Assembly (NCBI GenBank): GCA_963923035.1
Contig: CAWUKT010000004.1
Location: 62,001 to 126,000, forward strand
DNA: 64,000 nt
Source of the DNA: CAWUKT01 sp963923035
Lineage (GTDB): Bacteria > Bacteroidota > Bacteroidia > J057 > JADKCL01
Direction of reading: 5' to 3'
This document shows positions 9,186-18,058 of the stretch, piece by piece (position 1 is the stretch's first letter; each line of letters opens with the position of its first letter). The position numbers and the translations under genes are program-made. The notes beneath the pieces are model-generated. The model did not search any database. It was not told the DNA's origin and saw only the letters and a list, made by a program, of their open reading frames with translations.

Positions 9186-9941
9186 ATGAAAAAACTAGCC
9201 GGAAAAGTGGCCGTCATCACCGGCGGAAACAGCGGCATTGGCTTGGCAACTGCCCACCTCTTCCGAGAGGAAGGAGCGACCGTAATTGTGAACGCCCGCA
9301 ATGCGCAACGCCTCGCGGAAACCAGGGAAATAGTCGGCGAGGGGATCGAAATGCTGGTCGCCGATGTCACCCGAATGGACCAACTCGATGCTTTCTTCGA
9401 GCAAATTGGGAACCAACATGGCCAGATCGACATGCTCTTCGTCAATGCGGGGCTCGCCTGGCCCTCACCCTTTGAATCGGTTGAAGAATCAAATTTTGAC
9501 CGGACCTTCAATGTCAACTTCAAAGGCGCCTTTTTCAGTGCTCAGAAGGCACTTCCGTGGATGAAGGATGGCAGCACCATCGTCTTCAATACCTCCATTG
9601 GAAATAGAATGGTTTTCCCCGACATCCCCGAAAGCGTTTACTCGGCCACCAAGGCGGCCCTGCGTTCGCTTACCCGCAGTCTGGCCGTAGAGCTAAGCCC
9701 CCGTGGCATCCGGGTGAACGCCGTGTGTCCGGGCCCCATTGCGACTCCATTTGGCAGCAAAACCAATATGTCTCCGGAAGAAGCCGAAGTCATTTTCCCC
9801 AAGATAATCGACTCCATTCCCCTCAAACGCATTGGGGCTTCAGAAGAAATCGCCCAAGCGGTCCTTTTCCTCGCTTCTTCCGACAGCTCCTTTGTCCTGG
9901 GCACTGAGCTCTTGGTGGACGGAGGATTGACCCAGGTTTAG
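9186..9941 (+). CDS. Short-chain dehydrogenase/reductase 1
   Basis: 251-residue classical SDR with the NAD(P)-binding motif TGGNSGIG, the structural NAG in LFVNAGLAW and the catalytic pair YSATK. It ends in GTELLVDGGLTQV, typical of FabG-like reductases. The open frame extends to a GTG at 9126. I choose the ATG at 9186 because the product then starts MKKLAGKVAVITGG and matches the tandem paralog at 10028 in start and length. The likely role is reduction of a ketone, or oxidation of an alcohol, on the pathway intermediate. The two SDRs are clearly a recent tandem duplication. Confidence 0.88.
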   Translation: MKKLAGKVAVITGGNSGIGLATAHLFREEGATVIVNARNAQRLAETREIVGEGIEMLVADVTRMDQLDAFFEQIGNQHGQIDMLFVNAGLAWPSPFESVEESNFDRTFNVNFKGAFFSAQKALPWMKDGSTIVFNTSIGNRMVFPDIPESVYSATKAALRSLTRSLAVELSPRGIRVNAVCPGPIATPFGSKTNMSPEEAEVIFPKIIDSIPLKRIGASEEIAQAVLFLASSDSSFVLGTELLVDGGLTQV

Positions 9942-10027
9942 CAGGATACCCAAAATCGATTGTGAACCTCAGATCAGCCCGTCTCCGGGCTTTCTCCATA
10001 AATTCTTAACCCCAAAAATTATTCAAC

Positions 10028-10783
10028 ATGAAAAAACTAGCAGGAAAAGTAGCCGTCATCACCGGCGGGAACAGCGGAATTGGCTTGGCAACCGCCCAGC
10101 TCTTCCAGCAAGAGGGCGCCACCGTGGTGGTGACGGCCCGCAATGAGCAACGCCTCGCGGAAACGAGAGAGACGGTTGGTGAGGGCATCGAAATGGTCGT
10201 GGCGGACGTTTCTCAGATGGATCAACTGGACGCCCTCTTTGAGCAGGTCGGAAACCAGCACGGCCAGATCGATATCCTCTTTGTCAATGCCGGAATGTCA
10301 ATGCCCACCCCATTTGAAATGGTTGAAGAGGAGAATTTTGATCGGGAATGCAACGTGAACTTCAAGGGTGCATTTTTTAGTGCCCAGAAAGCCCTGCCGT
10401 GGATGAAGGAAGGAAGTACCATTGTCTTCAATACTTCCGTTGCCAATGTCAAAGCGATGACTTCTCTCAAGGTCTCCGTTTACTCGGCCACCAAAGCGGC
10501 TTTGCGCTCCATTGCCCGAAGCCTGGCAGTTGAGTTGGCGCCACGTGGCATCCGGGTCAACGCCGTGAGCCCCGGACCGATCATGACTCCATTTGTCAGC
10601 AAAACCACTCTGACCCAAGAAGAGGTGGAAAGCATGGGGGCGCAAATCATGGGTTCGATCCCCATTCAGCGAGTGGGGACCCCGGAGGAGCTTGCCCAAG
10701 CGGTCCTATTCCTCGCATCCAACAACAGCTCTTTTGTCCTGGGCACCGAGCTCGTCGTGGATGGAGGCTTGACCCAAATCTAG
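10028..10783 (+). CDS. Short-chain dehydrogenase/reductase 2
   Basis: 251-residue paralog of the preceding SDR, near-identical in the first 100 residues (MKKLAGKVAVITGGNSGIG) and with the same NAG, YSATK and C-terminal GTELVVDGGLTQI motifs. The substrate-loop segment after NTSVANVKAMTSLKVS differs from its neighbour, so the two may handle different substrates or stereochemistry. It is the last gene of module A and is followed by about one kilobase without a convincing gene. Confidence 0.88.
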   Translation: MKKLAGKVAVITGGNSGIGLATAQLFQQEGATVVVTARNEQRLAETRETVGEGIEMVVADVSQMDQLDALFEQVGNQHGQIDILFVNAGMSMPTPFEMVEEENFDRECNVNFKGAFFSAQKALPWMKEGSTIVFNTSVANVKAMTSLKVSVYSATKAALRSIARSLAVELAPRGIRVNAVSPGPIMTPFVSKTTLTQEEVESMGAQIMGSIPIQRVGTPEELAQAVLFLASNNSSFVLGTELVVDGGLTQI

Positions 10784-11770
10784 GCCTTGGCGAACGCCAT
10801 CCGAATTCCAAAGCAGCAATTATCTGGAATTTGTATCCATGGCTTTGCCATCCCCCCATTAATTTGGCCCCATCACCCAGCGTGTAAGAACCACAAGAAC
10901 AGGCAACTACACGGTTGGGGGAAGAGGAGAAACGGACTGATCAAAGTCTTTTCCTTCTGGCGAGACGGCTTTTTTCAGCTCCACTTCACTCCTTAGCCCA
11001 TTGGGAACCGGCTGCCGAAGCGCATCCGACTCCCAGGAGAACAATTTCCAGTTCGAATAGGGTCAGTATGCACCCAATGGACGGGGTAAATTGTTTGTCC
11101 CGGATAAAACAAAATTTTAAAAAACTTAAAGTTAATCTTACACCCAGAAATTCAGCGTGAAGATAAATCAGCCCGCAAACTGGTACGAGGCACACGCCCC
11201 AAAAGCCTTTAGGGCTCTTTTTGTTCCCTCAGCCTACACATAAAGGCGTATCGATCCAGAAAGAGCACGAATAAGGACGTAAAGTATTACTTGATCAAAA
11301 TCGACAAAGCCAGAAAAATGAACTTTTTTAGCTATAATAGTTCATGATTCAAATTTTCAATACTCTGTCAACCTTGTCTGTTTTTCTTCCCTGAGGGAGA
11401 ATGAAAGGTTGATGGCAAAGGGTAACTAAACGTGTGCTTACCGTGAGAACTTCACCATAGGGCTGCTTTCACATACGCTTCTGTCAAGTCATAACCAGGC
11501 TCTCCGGGGCCTGGAATGAAAGATATTCTCAAAAGAGAAGGGAATCCTCTTGCCAAGAAGCTGGAAAAACTCTTTCGGAATCGCTCCGGAAAGTGAGTTC
11601 GGGAGCGGCATGGAATTGCTGGTCGAACCACAGATCCCAAATGATGACCTACCAAGGGTTGAAATGGGCTTTGGTTCCGATCCCATCTCCGCTTTCCAGC
11701 CCAATAAAGTACATCACCAGAATAGCTTCAAAATGAAAGATAGATCAATCACCTACTAAAATTAACGACT
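10784..11770. other. Intergenic region of 987 bases between module A and the HxlR gene
   Basis: No convincing gene. Short frames on both strands lack family motifs and consistent codon use. The stretch becomes visibly more AT-rich around 11090-11400. A hairpin with a T-rich tail sits at 11201-11223 and may end module A transcription. The part just before the HxlR start (11738-11762) contains GATAGATCAATCACCTACTAAA, loosely like the GATAGTAAC-TACCTA element, and could be an autoregulatory site (weak). Confidence 0.5.
11201..11223 (+). terminator. Possible rho-independent terminator after module A
   Basis: AAAAGCC, a short loop and GGGCTCTTTTTG form a small stem followed by a T-run. It lies about 420 bases after the second SDR stop, further than usual, so it may instead belong to an unannotated small transcript. 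Confidence 0.35.
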
Positions 11771-12151
11771 ATGAATGAATTCCTTTTTAGAGGCAAACTC
11801 TACTATAGCTCAGTGGAGTTTGCGCTGCACCAGATAGGAGGAACCTGGAAAATTCCCATCATCCGAAGTCTGGAGGGCAAAACGCTTCGTTTCAGTGAAG
11901 TAGGAAAGAAAATTCCCCGAATTTCCAATACGGTTCTGGCGTCTCAATTGAAAGAACTGAACCAGAATGGATTCATTGATCGAAAGGTATATCCGGCCGT
12001 CCCCCCCAGGGTTGAATACACACTCACCCCCAAAGGAGAGTCTTCAATTCCGATCATCGAGGTAATCAGTGACTATGGACTGTTCCTGATGAAAGATTAC
12101 AATGACAAAATCAAGTACATTGAGCAAGTCGAAGAGAACACTATCTTTTAG
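11771..12151 (+). CDS. HxlR-family winged-helix transcriptional regulator
   Basis: 126 residues with the HxlR/MarR-like winged-helix pattern: FALHQIGGTWKIPIIRSL, LRFSEVGKKIPRISNTVLASQLKEL, and the wing RVEYTLTPKGES. Most family members begin with a Cys in a CPVxxxLxxIGGKW motif used for redox or electrophile sensing. Here that position is SSVEFALHQIGGTW, and the whole protein has no Cys, so a small-molecule ligand is more likely than thiol chemistry. It lies between the two modules, and a perfect inverted repeat overlaps its stop codon. Control of both module promoters is inference from position and the shared operator-like element. Confidence 0.88.
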   Translation: MNEFLFRGKLYYSSVEFALHQIGGTWKIPIIRSLEGKTLRFSEVGKKIPRISNTVLASQLKELNQNGFIDRKVYPAVPPRVEYTLTPKGESSIPIIEVISDYGLFLMKDYNDKIKYIEQVEENTIF

Positions 12152-12277
12152 ATAGTAACTACCTATACAAATTGTACTCTCATTGAGGAGGGTTATTCAT
12201 GCAAAAATCACTTTCTTAGAAAAGGATAACCCATCCCCTGAGTACCTCAATTTTGTCTAGCTTTAGCCCATAAAAAT
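12140..12277 (+). promoter_or_regulatory. Promoter/operator block of module B (copy 2), with perfect inverted repeat
   Basis: ACTATCT-TTT-AGATAGT at 12140-12156 is a perfect inverted repeat overlapping the HxlR stop codon. It runs into GATAGTAAC-TACCTA (from 12151), the same element as at 1704. GATAACCCAT, a 17-base spacer and TTTGTCTAGCTTTAGCCCA follow, with the -7-like box TAGCTTTA at 12258-12265. Spacing between the parts matches copy 1 exactly (107 bases from GATAGTAAC to the box). The rest of the gap to 12448 is a leader of about 180 bases, partly alignable with that of module A. Confidence 0.62.
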
Positions 12278-12448
12278 GAAACAACACTTACAGGATTTGG
12301 AGTGAGCAAAATAATTCCAACTTCGATTTGTCCTCATTGGGATAAATGAAAGAATCAACCAGAATCCTCTTAAAGCCAGGACATCGGAATTGGGTTAGAA
12401 TTATTTAGGACTGGGAAGGATCACATACAATCGAATACAAGTCTCACT

Positions 12449-13957
12449 ATGAACACATATGCGAGGATAGAATCGTATGTCCAATTGGACCGGGTCGCGA
12501 TCATCTTTGAAGATCGGCGGTACACCTATCGGGATCTGTTCCAACTCGTCGACGGAACGGCACGGTACCTGACTCAAGTAGGTGTTCAGACCGATCAGCG
12601 TGTCGTCGTATTCTTGCCCAATATCCCCGAGTTCATCGTCCTCTATTTGGCCTGCCTCAAAATCGGAGCCATTCCAGCATCTGTCTCCATCTCCCTGGCA
12701 AATGTCGAAATCGAGAAGATCCTCAGCGATTGTCAGGGGCACTGTGTCTTCACAGAATCCTCACTTGCCGGCAAATTGAACGAGATTATTGGTATTTCCA
12801 GCGATAACCTTCACGTCTTCGGACAGCACCTCGACCTCGTATCCCTCCTCCACCAGCATCCGCCGGGCCCTCCCCTGCCCACCGTCGCCAGGCAAGACGA
12901 CGATCCAGCCGCCATCCTCTATACTTCCGGTACAACCGGAAGCCCCAAGGGCGTCGTCCTTACCCACGGCAATGTCCATTTCAATTCGACCTCCGTCATT
13001 AATTGTACGCCCATCAACCAAAATGACAAATCGCTGATATTTTTGCCCCTATTCCATTGCTTTGCCCAGAACCACATTCTCAACGCAAGTCTGCAGGCTG
13101 GCGCCGCCGTGGTATTGCTCCGACGTTATGACTTTGACCACATTCTGGAGCTGACCGAGAAGGGGTTGATCACCCTCTTTTTTGCCGTACCGACCATTTA
13201 TTACCGCATCCTCCAATCGGAAACAACGCCGGATAAATTTGCCTCGGTCCGCTATTATTTCAGTGCTGCCGCCCCCCTGAAGCCCCATATCGCAGCGCAA
13301 TGGCAACAGACTTTCGGCCACGCCATCCACCAGGGATATGGATTGACCGAATCCTCCCCCATGGCCACCTACAACCCTATTCCAGAACAAAAAACCAACT
13401 CGGTCGGGACGCCGGTAGAAGGGGTTCAAATCAAATTGCTGGACGAAGAAGGAAAGGAGGTTCAGGTGGGAGAACCGGGAGAAATCGTCCTAAAGGGCCC
13501 CAATGTGATGCAGGGCTATTTCCGAAAAGAAGAGGAAACCGAACGTGTACTCAAGGATGGCTGGTTGAAAACGGGAGACATTGGCAAGCGGGATGTGGAG
13601 GGTTACTACTACATCCTTCAACGAAAAAAAGAACTGATCATCGTTTCGGGTTTCAATGTGCTGCCCTCCGAAGTGGAAGCCGCGGCCCTCGAACTCTCGC
13701 AAGTGGCTGACATTGCGGTGTTTGCCTGGCCCGATCCGGAACGGGGCGAGGTGGTGGGCGCCTTGGTGGTCCCCCGAAGCCCAACATTGACCGAAACACA
13801 GTTGAGGAACCACCTGCTTCAACGGCTCGCGAAATACAAAGTACCGGCCAAAATGATCTTCCGGGAACGCATCGAACGATCCGAAACGGGAAAGCTCAAC
13901 CAAGCCAGGATCAAAGAATTGTATTCCCTGGAATCCGTCCCGCCACTTGAACCATAA
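12449..13957 (+). CDS. Acyl-CoA ligase / AMP-dependent synthetase, module B
   Basis: 502-residue paralog of the ligase at 2001, starting MNTYARIESYVQLD. It carries the P-loop YTSGTTGSPKGVVLTHGN, GYGLTESSPMATY, the A7 motif GWLKTGDIG and the C-terminal lysine region ERSETGKLNQ, so all catalytic parts are present. It should form an acyl-AMP and then a CoA thioester of an aryl-acrylic or other acid. It is the first gene of module B, directly behind the duplicated leader. Divergence from copy 1 is spread along the protein, so the two ligases may prefer different acids. The ThDP gene begins 44 bases after its stop. Confidence 0.86.
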   Translation: MNTYARIESYVQLDRVAIIFEDRRYTYRDLFQLVDGTARYLTQVGVQTDQRVVVFLPNIPEFIVLYLACLKIGAIPASVSISLANVEIEKILSDCQGHCVFTESSLAGKLNEIIGISSDNLHVFGQHLDLVSLLHQHPPGPPLPTVARQDDDPAAILYTSGTTGSPKGVVLTHGNVHFNSTSVINCTPINQNDKSLIFLPLFHCFAQNHILNASLQAGAAVVLLRRYDFDHILELTEKGLITLFFAVPTIYYRILQSETTPDKFASVRYYFSAAAPLKPHIAAQWQQTFGHAIHQGYGLTESSPMATYNPIPEQKTNSVGTPVEGVQIKLLDEEGKEVQVGEPGEIVLKGPNVMQGYFRKEEETERVLKDGWLKTGDIGKRDVEGYYYILQRKKELIIVSGFNVLPSEVEAAALELSQVADIAVFAWPDPERGEVVGALVVPRSPTLTETQLRNHLLQRLAKYKVPAKMIFRERIERSETGKLNQARIKELYSLESVPPLEP

Positions 13958-14001
13958 ATCGCCTCTGATCCAAGTCCAGCACCTTCAAAATAGAAAGCAA
14001 A

Positions 14002-15711
14002 ATGTCCACCAACTCCATTCCAATGAGCAATGTAAAATCCAAGCAAGAAGACCTGGTCAAGGAAAAGCACTCCTTGTCAGTCGTTCTCAGCCAGCGCTTT
14101 CACCAAATGGGAGTGAAATATGCGTTTGGAGTTTCAGGTTCAAAAATTGCCCCCCTCTGGGAGGAACTGGAATGTAGTCAGGATATCGAAGTCCTGCATT
14201 TCCGGCATGAGGCCGGAGCTGTATTTGCCGCCTGCGAGTACAGCATTGCTTTTGACGAACCGGTGGTGGTCCTGGCCACCTCCGGGCCAGGCATCGCAAA
14301 CAGCACCAATGCTTTGATCGCCTCCAAGGCCGAAGGAGCCAAAATCATCTTTGTTTCTCCCTATACCAGCTCCAAAATCAGGGGAAAAAATTCCTTCCAA
14401 GAGACTACGATCCACGCCATTCCGAGCGATTTGACCCATTCGGAATTGATTTTCGATTACTCCACGATCATAGAGTCCAGTTTGCAGTTGGGAAATGCCC
14501 TCAATGCGATCTACTCCCATATCGCCCAGGGGGGCTCTTCCATCATCAGCCTCTGCCTCCCCACCGACCTTCAACGGGAGCTCATTGAACCTGTTGGATT
14601 TGGATTGTACGAGGTCGCGCGGGGAAATACGCTGTCGGAGGATCAAATTCAGCGCATTCAGGGGCTGCTCACGGACCGGAAATTCGCCATCTGGGTAGGG
14701 TCTGGGGCCAAAAAAGCCCGAAAACAGGTCATTGAGCTGGCCGAAAAAGTAGGGGCTCCGGTCATGTGCTCCCCGCGGGCAAAAGGAATCTTCCCCGAGT
14801 CCCACGACCTGTTCATCGGCGTGACGGGATTCGCAGGCCACAACTCAGTGTACACCACACTGGAAGAATACGCTCCTGATTACCTCTTGGTATTGGGTAC
14901 CAAATTGGGAGAATTGACCTCCTTTTGGGATCGAAACCTAATTCCCGAACGTGGAATCATCCACGTAGACAGGAACCACGAGGTCTTCGGGGCGAGCATC
15001 CCCACTGCCCCCACCTTTGGGGTGGTCAGCGACGTATCAGATTTTCTCGCCGCCCTGACCCCCAAATTGAGGGCCCAAACCGCCCAAAACGCCTTTGAAG
15101 TACGCTTTGATGCATTCGTCGCCGGGTCAGACCTCCTGCACCCGGGGAAAGTGGTAGAGGCCATTCAGGAACTGATGGTAAAGGAAAAGTCGCTTCCCTT
15201 CATTGCTGCTGCCGGCAATTCATTCGCCTGGGCCACCCATTATTTGCAATTCGATACGCCCCATTACCGACTCAGCACCACCTACGGTTCGATGGGGCAT
15301 GCAGTCTGTGGAGTCATTGGCATGGCCATGAAGGGCAAAGCAGTAGCACTTGTAGGCGATGGGGCCATGCTCATGAGTGGAAACGAAGTAAGCACTGCGG
15401 TGAAATACAGCATTCCTGCTATTTGGATTGTCTTGAACGACAGCATGTACAACATGGTGCTCCAGGTCAATTCGCCGCTGGGATTGGACCAAACCGACTG
15501 CCTGATTCCCCCAACTGACTTCGCCCAAATCGCCATTGGAATGGGCGCGGTCGGGATCTCGGTTGCCAGTGAAAGCGAATTGGTCGCCGCGCTGAACACG
15601 GCATTGGAAGAAGCCGGGCCCTGTGTGATCGATGTCAAGATTGATCCCCAGGTTCCTGCGCCAATCGGCAAGAGGGCCGAGGTATTGCAAAGCATTTTGA
15701 AAGATCAATAA
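14002..15711 (+). CDS. ThDP-dependent enzyme 2 (divergent copy, ThDP2)
   Basis: 569 residues. The activating Glu is at about residue 70 in LHFRHEAGAVFAACEYS, and GDGAMLMSG (GDG about 452-454) with LNDSMYNM marks the PP domain. It is the outlier of the five copies. After LND the text reads SMYNMVLQVNSPLG, whereas the others read YNMCRQG(N/S). Near the N-terminus it has VSGSKIAPLWEELE where others have SGG. These differences line the cofactor end of the active site and suggest another donor or acceptor. It is followed by two KASIII-like genes instead of one. The role is inferred as acyl-anion transfer. Confidence 0.84.
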   Translation: MSTNSIPMSNVKSKQEDLVKEKHSLSVVLSQRFHQMGVKYAFGVSGSKIAPLWEELECSQDIEVLHFRHEAGAVFAACEYSIAFDEPVVVLATSGPGIANSTNALIASKAEGAKIIFVSPYTSSKIRGKNSFQETTIHAIPSDLTHSELIFDYSTIIESSLQLGNALNAIYSHIAQGGSSIISLCLPTDLQRELIEPVGFGLYEVARGNTLSEDQIQRIQGLLTDRKFAIWVGSGAKKARKQVIELAEKVGAPVMCSPRAKGIFPESHDLFIGVTGFAGHNSVYTTLEEYAPDYLLVLGTKLGELTSFWDRNLIPERGIIHVDRNHEVFGASIPTAPTFGVVSDVSDFLAALTPKLRAQTAQNAFEVRFDAFVAGSDLLHPGKVVEAIQELMVKEKSLPFIAAAGNSFAWATHYLQFDTPHYRLSTTYGSMGHAVCGVIGMAMKGKAVALVGDGAMLMSGNEVSTAVKYSIPAIWIVLNDSMYNMVLQVNSPLGLDQTDCLIPPTDFAQIAIGMGAVGISVASESELVAALNTALEEAGPCVIDVKIDPQVPAPIGKRAEVLQSILKDQ

Positions 15712-15729
15712 ACAACAAAAAGAACAGTC

Positions 15730-16824
15730 ATGAACGTTGGCATAGAAGCACTTTCAGTCGTATTTCCGGAACATATCGTTTTCAGCGATGAGGAAATTGA
15801 GCACTTGAAAAAAGATGGGATCAACCAGCCGGAGAAGAAAACGGTCAATTCATTTGCCGGTCAGTCTTCTACCACTAAACCAGTATCCGGAGGAAGCTCC
15901 AGCGCCCAATCCCGGTGGAATGAACTCTCCCAAAAGTACAAGAGCGATCCCTTTCTGGGGGTGAAGAAAAAGCATGTGCTGAAGGAAGAAGAGTCGATTT
16001 TGACCTACGCGTGTGATGCTGCGCGCCGCGCCCTAAAGGCCGCCGATCTTACCTTGGAAGACATCGATATGCTCATTGTGTCTTCCATGTTCCCGGAATA
16101 CATCGATGAAGGAGACGCCTCCTACCTATCGGCCATGTTGGACTTCAAGGGGGTCGCCCTGAACATAAGCGCCATGTGCTCCGCTCCCTTTGTAGCGCTG
16201 AAAATCGCCGGAGATTTGATTGCGGGTGGAGCCAACCAAAAGATCATGGTCATTTCCACCTGCACCTATTCCCGTTCTTTCAGCGGCTCCTGGCGGGTTT
16301 CAAAAATGTCCGGTGACGCTGCCGCCGCCTTTATTGTGGGGGAACTAAAAGACGGACAGGGAATCGTCGCCACCCGCACAGTCAATTCCCACAAGACGAA
16401 TGGCATCTTCTACAATACCATCGAAGTCACCGAAGAAGGGGTATGGCGGCGCCAAACCAAGCACGTCAAAAATGCCGGGGAGCTTGTTTCCCATTTTTTC
16501 CCCCAGCTGTTTCAGGAGACCTGCGTCGATTTTCTCGCAAGTGAAAAGATAGATCCCGAGAGCATCGACTTCTTTACCTCCTTCAATGCCACTGGCTGGT
16601 ACGGCGAATATTGCCTGGAGCAATTGGGCCTTCCGGAATCCAAATCACTGGACCTCTTCCCCGAGTACGGCTTCATTTCCAATGTCTTCTGCCTGGCCAC
16701 GCTGTTCGAGGCGCAAAAGAGGGGGCGAATCAAAGAAAATGACCTGGTCCTGGTCTACAACCACGGCTTCACCTCCAATTGCGTCTCCATGCTGATGAGG
16801 TGGGGAGACGTGGCGCTGGGCTAA
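15730..16824 (+). CDS. KASIII-like protein 2 (lacks both His and Asn)
   Basis: 364 residues. The nucleophilic Cys is kept in ISAMCSAPFVAL (about C150). The His position reads TSFNATGWY, and the Asn position reads EYGFISNVF, so Asn is replaced by Phe (about F315). Only Cys of the FabH Cys-His-Asn triad remains. The N-terminus (MNVGIEALSVVFPE) and an insertion around residues 40-60 set it apart with KAS3 from the other copies. The C-terminal YNHGFTSNCVSMLMRWGDVALG is conserved. With no decarboxylation apparatus, it is more likely an acyl carrier/transferase or a structural partner of KAS3 than a condensing enzyme (inference). Confidence 0.78.
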   Translation: MNVGIEALSVVFPEHIVFSDEEIEHLKKDGINQPEKKTVNSFAGQSSTTKPVSGGSSSAQSRWNELSQKYKSDPFLGVKKKHVLKEEESILTYACDAARRALKAADLTLEDIDMLIVSSMFPEYIDEGDASYLSAMLDFKGVALNISAMCSAPFVALKIAGDLIAGGANQKIMVISTCTYSRSFSGSWRVSKMSGDAAAAFIVGELKDGQGIVATRTVNSHKTNGIFYNTIEVTEEGVWRRQTKHVKNAGELVSHFFPQLFQETCVDFLASEKIDPESIDFFTSFNATGWYGEYCLEQLGLPESKSLDLFPEYGFISNVFCLATLFEAQKRGRIKENDLVLVYNHGFTSNCVSMLMRWGDVALG

Positions 16825-16866
16825 TGGAGCCTTACATCTGTCAGAAGAATTGATCCAACTCCTAAA

Positions 16867-17982
16867 ATGATGAAAATGGTCCCCCAACACATGAATATCG
16901 GCATTGAAGCACTTGCAATTGAGTTTCCCCCTCTGGTCATAAACAGTGACTTGAACAAACCTGAGTATGCAGAAACGGGCATTGAAAAAAGTTCAGATTT
17001 CTTCATTCAGGAATTCTCAGGGAAGAAAAACACCAATTCACCCAGGGAAACACATTCTATCTCCGACAGATGGAATGAGCTGGCTCAAAAATACAAGAAT
17101 GATCCCTTTTTGGGGGTGAAACAAAAGCATGTATTAAAAGACAACGAATCAATTCTACCCTATGCATGCAAAGCTGCCCATAAAGCTCTAAAGGCAGCTG
17201 GGCTAACAATCAATGACATTGACGTTCTGATCGTAGCATCAATGTTCCCAGACCATTTTGATGAAGGAGACTCTGCATACATCTCCCAGGAATTGGGATT
17301 CGATGGATTGGCGTGGAACCTCGGGGCGATGTGTGCATCCCCTTTCGTTGCATTGCTGTTAGCACAGGACATCATTTCCGCGAATCCCCATAGGAAAATC
17401 ATGTTTATCTCGGCGGTCAGCTATTCCAAGTTTTCCGAAAAAACTTCCCGTTTATCTATGATGACTGGAGATGGAGCCGCAGTCTTCATCGCGGGCCAGC
17501 AAAAAGAAGGTCAGGGAGTGTTGGCCAGCAGAACCATCAATTCCCGGGAAACCTGCGGCGTCTTCTTCAATAGCATGGAGTATGACGAGAAGAGTGGAAA
17601 AATAGTTCGTAGGATCAACCCCAGCAAAGGAGCTGGTGAGCGCGTAGCGTATTTGTTCCCCAAACTCTTCAAGGAGACTTGCCTCGATTTTATCAAAGAT
17701 TATGGGATTTCGAGTGAAAGTCTAGACTTCTTCATTTCCTACAATGCTACCGGTTGGTACAGCGAATATTGTCTGGACCAATTGGGACTCCCCCCGTCTA
17801 AGACCCTCGATATCTATCCCAATCACGGGAATATTTCAGCAAGCTCTTGCCTCACCACGCTTTATAAGGCTCAGAAAAGGGGCCTGATCAAAGAAAATGA
17901 CCTCATTCTTATCTACAACCACGGCTTCACCTCCAACTGCGTTGCGATGCTGATGAGGTGGGGAGACGTGGCGCTGGGCTAA
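16867..17982 (+). CDS. KASIII-like protein 3
   Basis: 371 residues from the first ATG; the ATG at 16891 (MNIGIEALAIEFPP) lines up better with KAS2 and is a good alternative. Cys is in LGAMCASPFVAL (about C156), Asn is kept in NHGNISASS, and the His position is Tyr in ISYNATGWY. It is the closest relative of KAS2 in the window, sharing its N-terminus and the motif NDPFLGVKQKHVLK. Since KAS2 lacks Asn and KAS3 keeps it, a heterodimer with one degenerate subunit is possible (inference). The last 40 bases of KAS2 and KAS3 are nearly identical in DNA, hinting at recent duplication or conversion. Confidence 0.8.
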   Translation: MMKMVPQHMNIGIEALAIEFPPLVINSDLNKPEYAETGIEKSSDFFIQEFSGKKNTNSPRETHSISDRWNELAQKYKNDPFLGVKQKHVLKDNESILPYACKAAHKALKAAGLTINDIDVLIVASMFPDHFDEGDSAYISQELGFDGLAWNLGAMCASPFVALLLAQDIISANPHRKIMFISAVSYSKFSEKTSRLSMMTGDGAAVFIAGQQKEGQGVLASRTINSRETCGVFFNSMEYDEKSGKIVRRINPSKGAGERVAYLFPKLFKETCLDFIKDYGISSESLDFFISYNATGWYSEYCLDQLGLPPSKTLDIYPNHGNISASSCLTTLYKAQKRGLIKENDLILIYNHGFTSNCVAMLMRWGDVALG

Positions 17983-18058
17983 TGGTCCCTCCTACTCCGA
18001 ACCTTCTGAATAGATCGAACCCAAAAGCAGAAAAAATCAAAAACCAATCCCAATTGAC

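Noticed and set aside
11333..11338. TATAAT as a sigma70 -10 box
   Set aside because: No -35 box at proper distance and Bacteroidota promoters use TAnnTTTG; likely chance in an AT-rich stretch.
11452..11704. Possible protein-coding remnant on the minus strand before the HxlR gene
   Set aside because: Two overlapping short frames have protein-like text, but no family motif or start could be recognised; not enough to call a pseudogene.
14140..14841. Long antisense open frames inside the ThDP, P450 and FG-GAP genes
   Set aside because: They mirror the codon pattern of real genes on the other strand and carry no domain motifs of their own.
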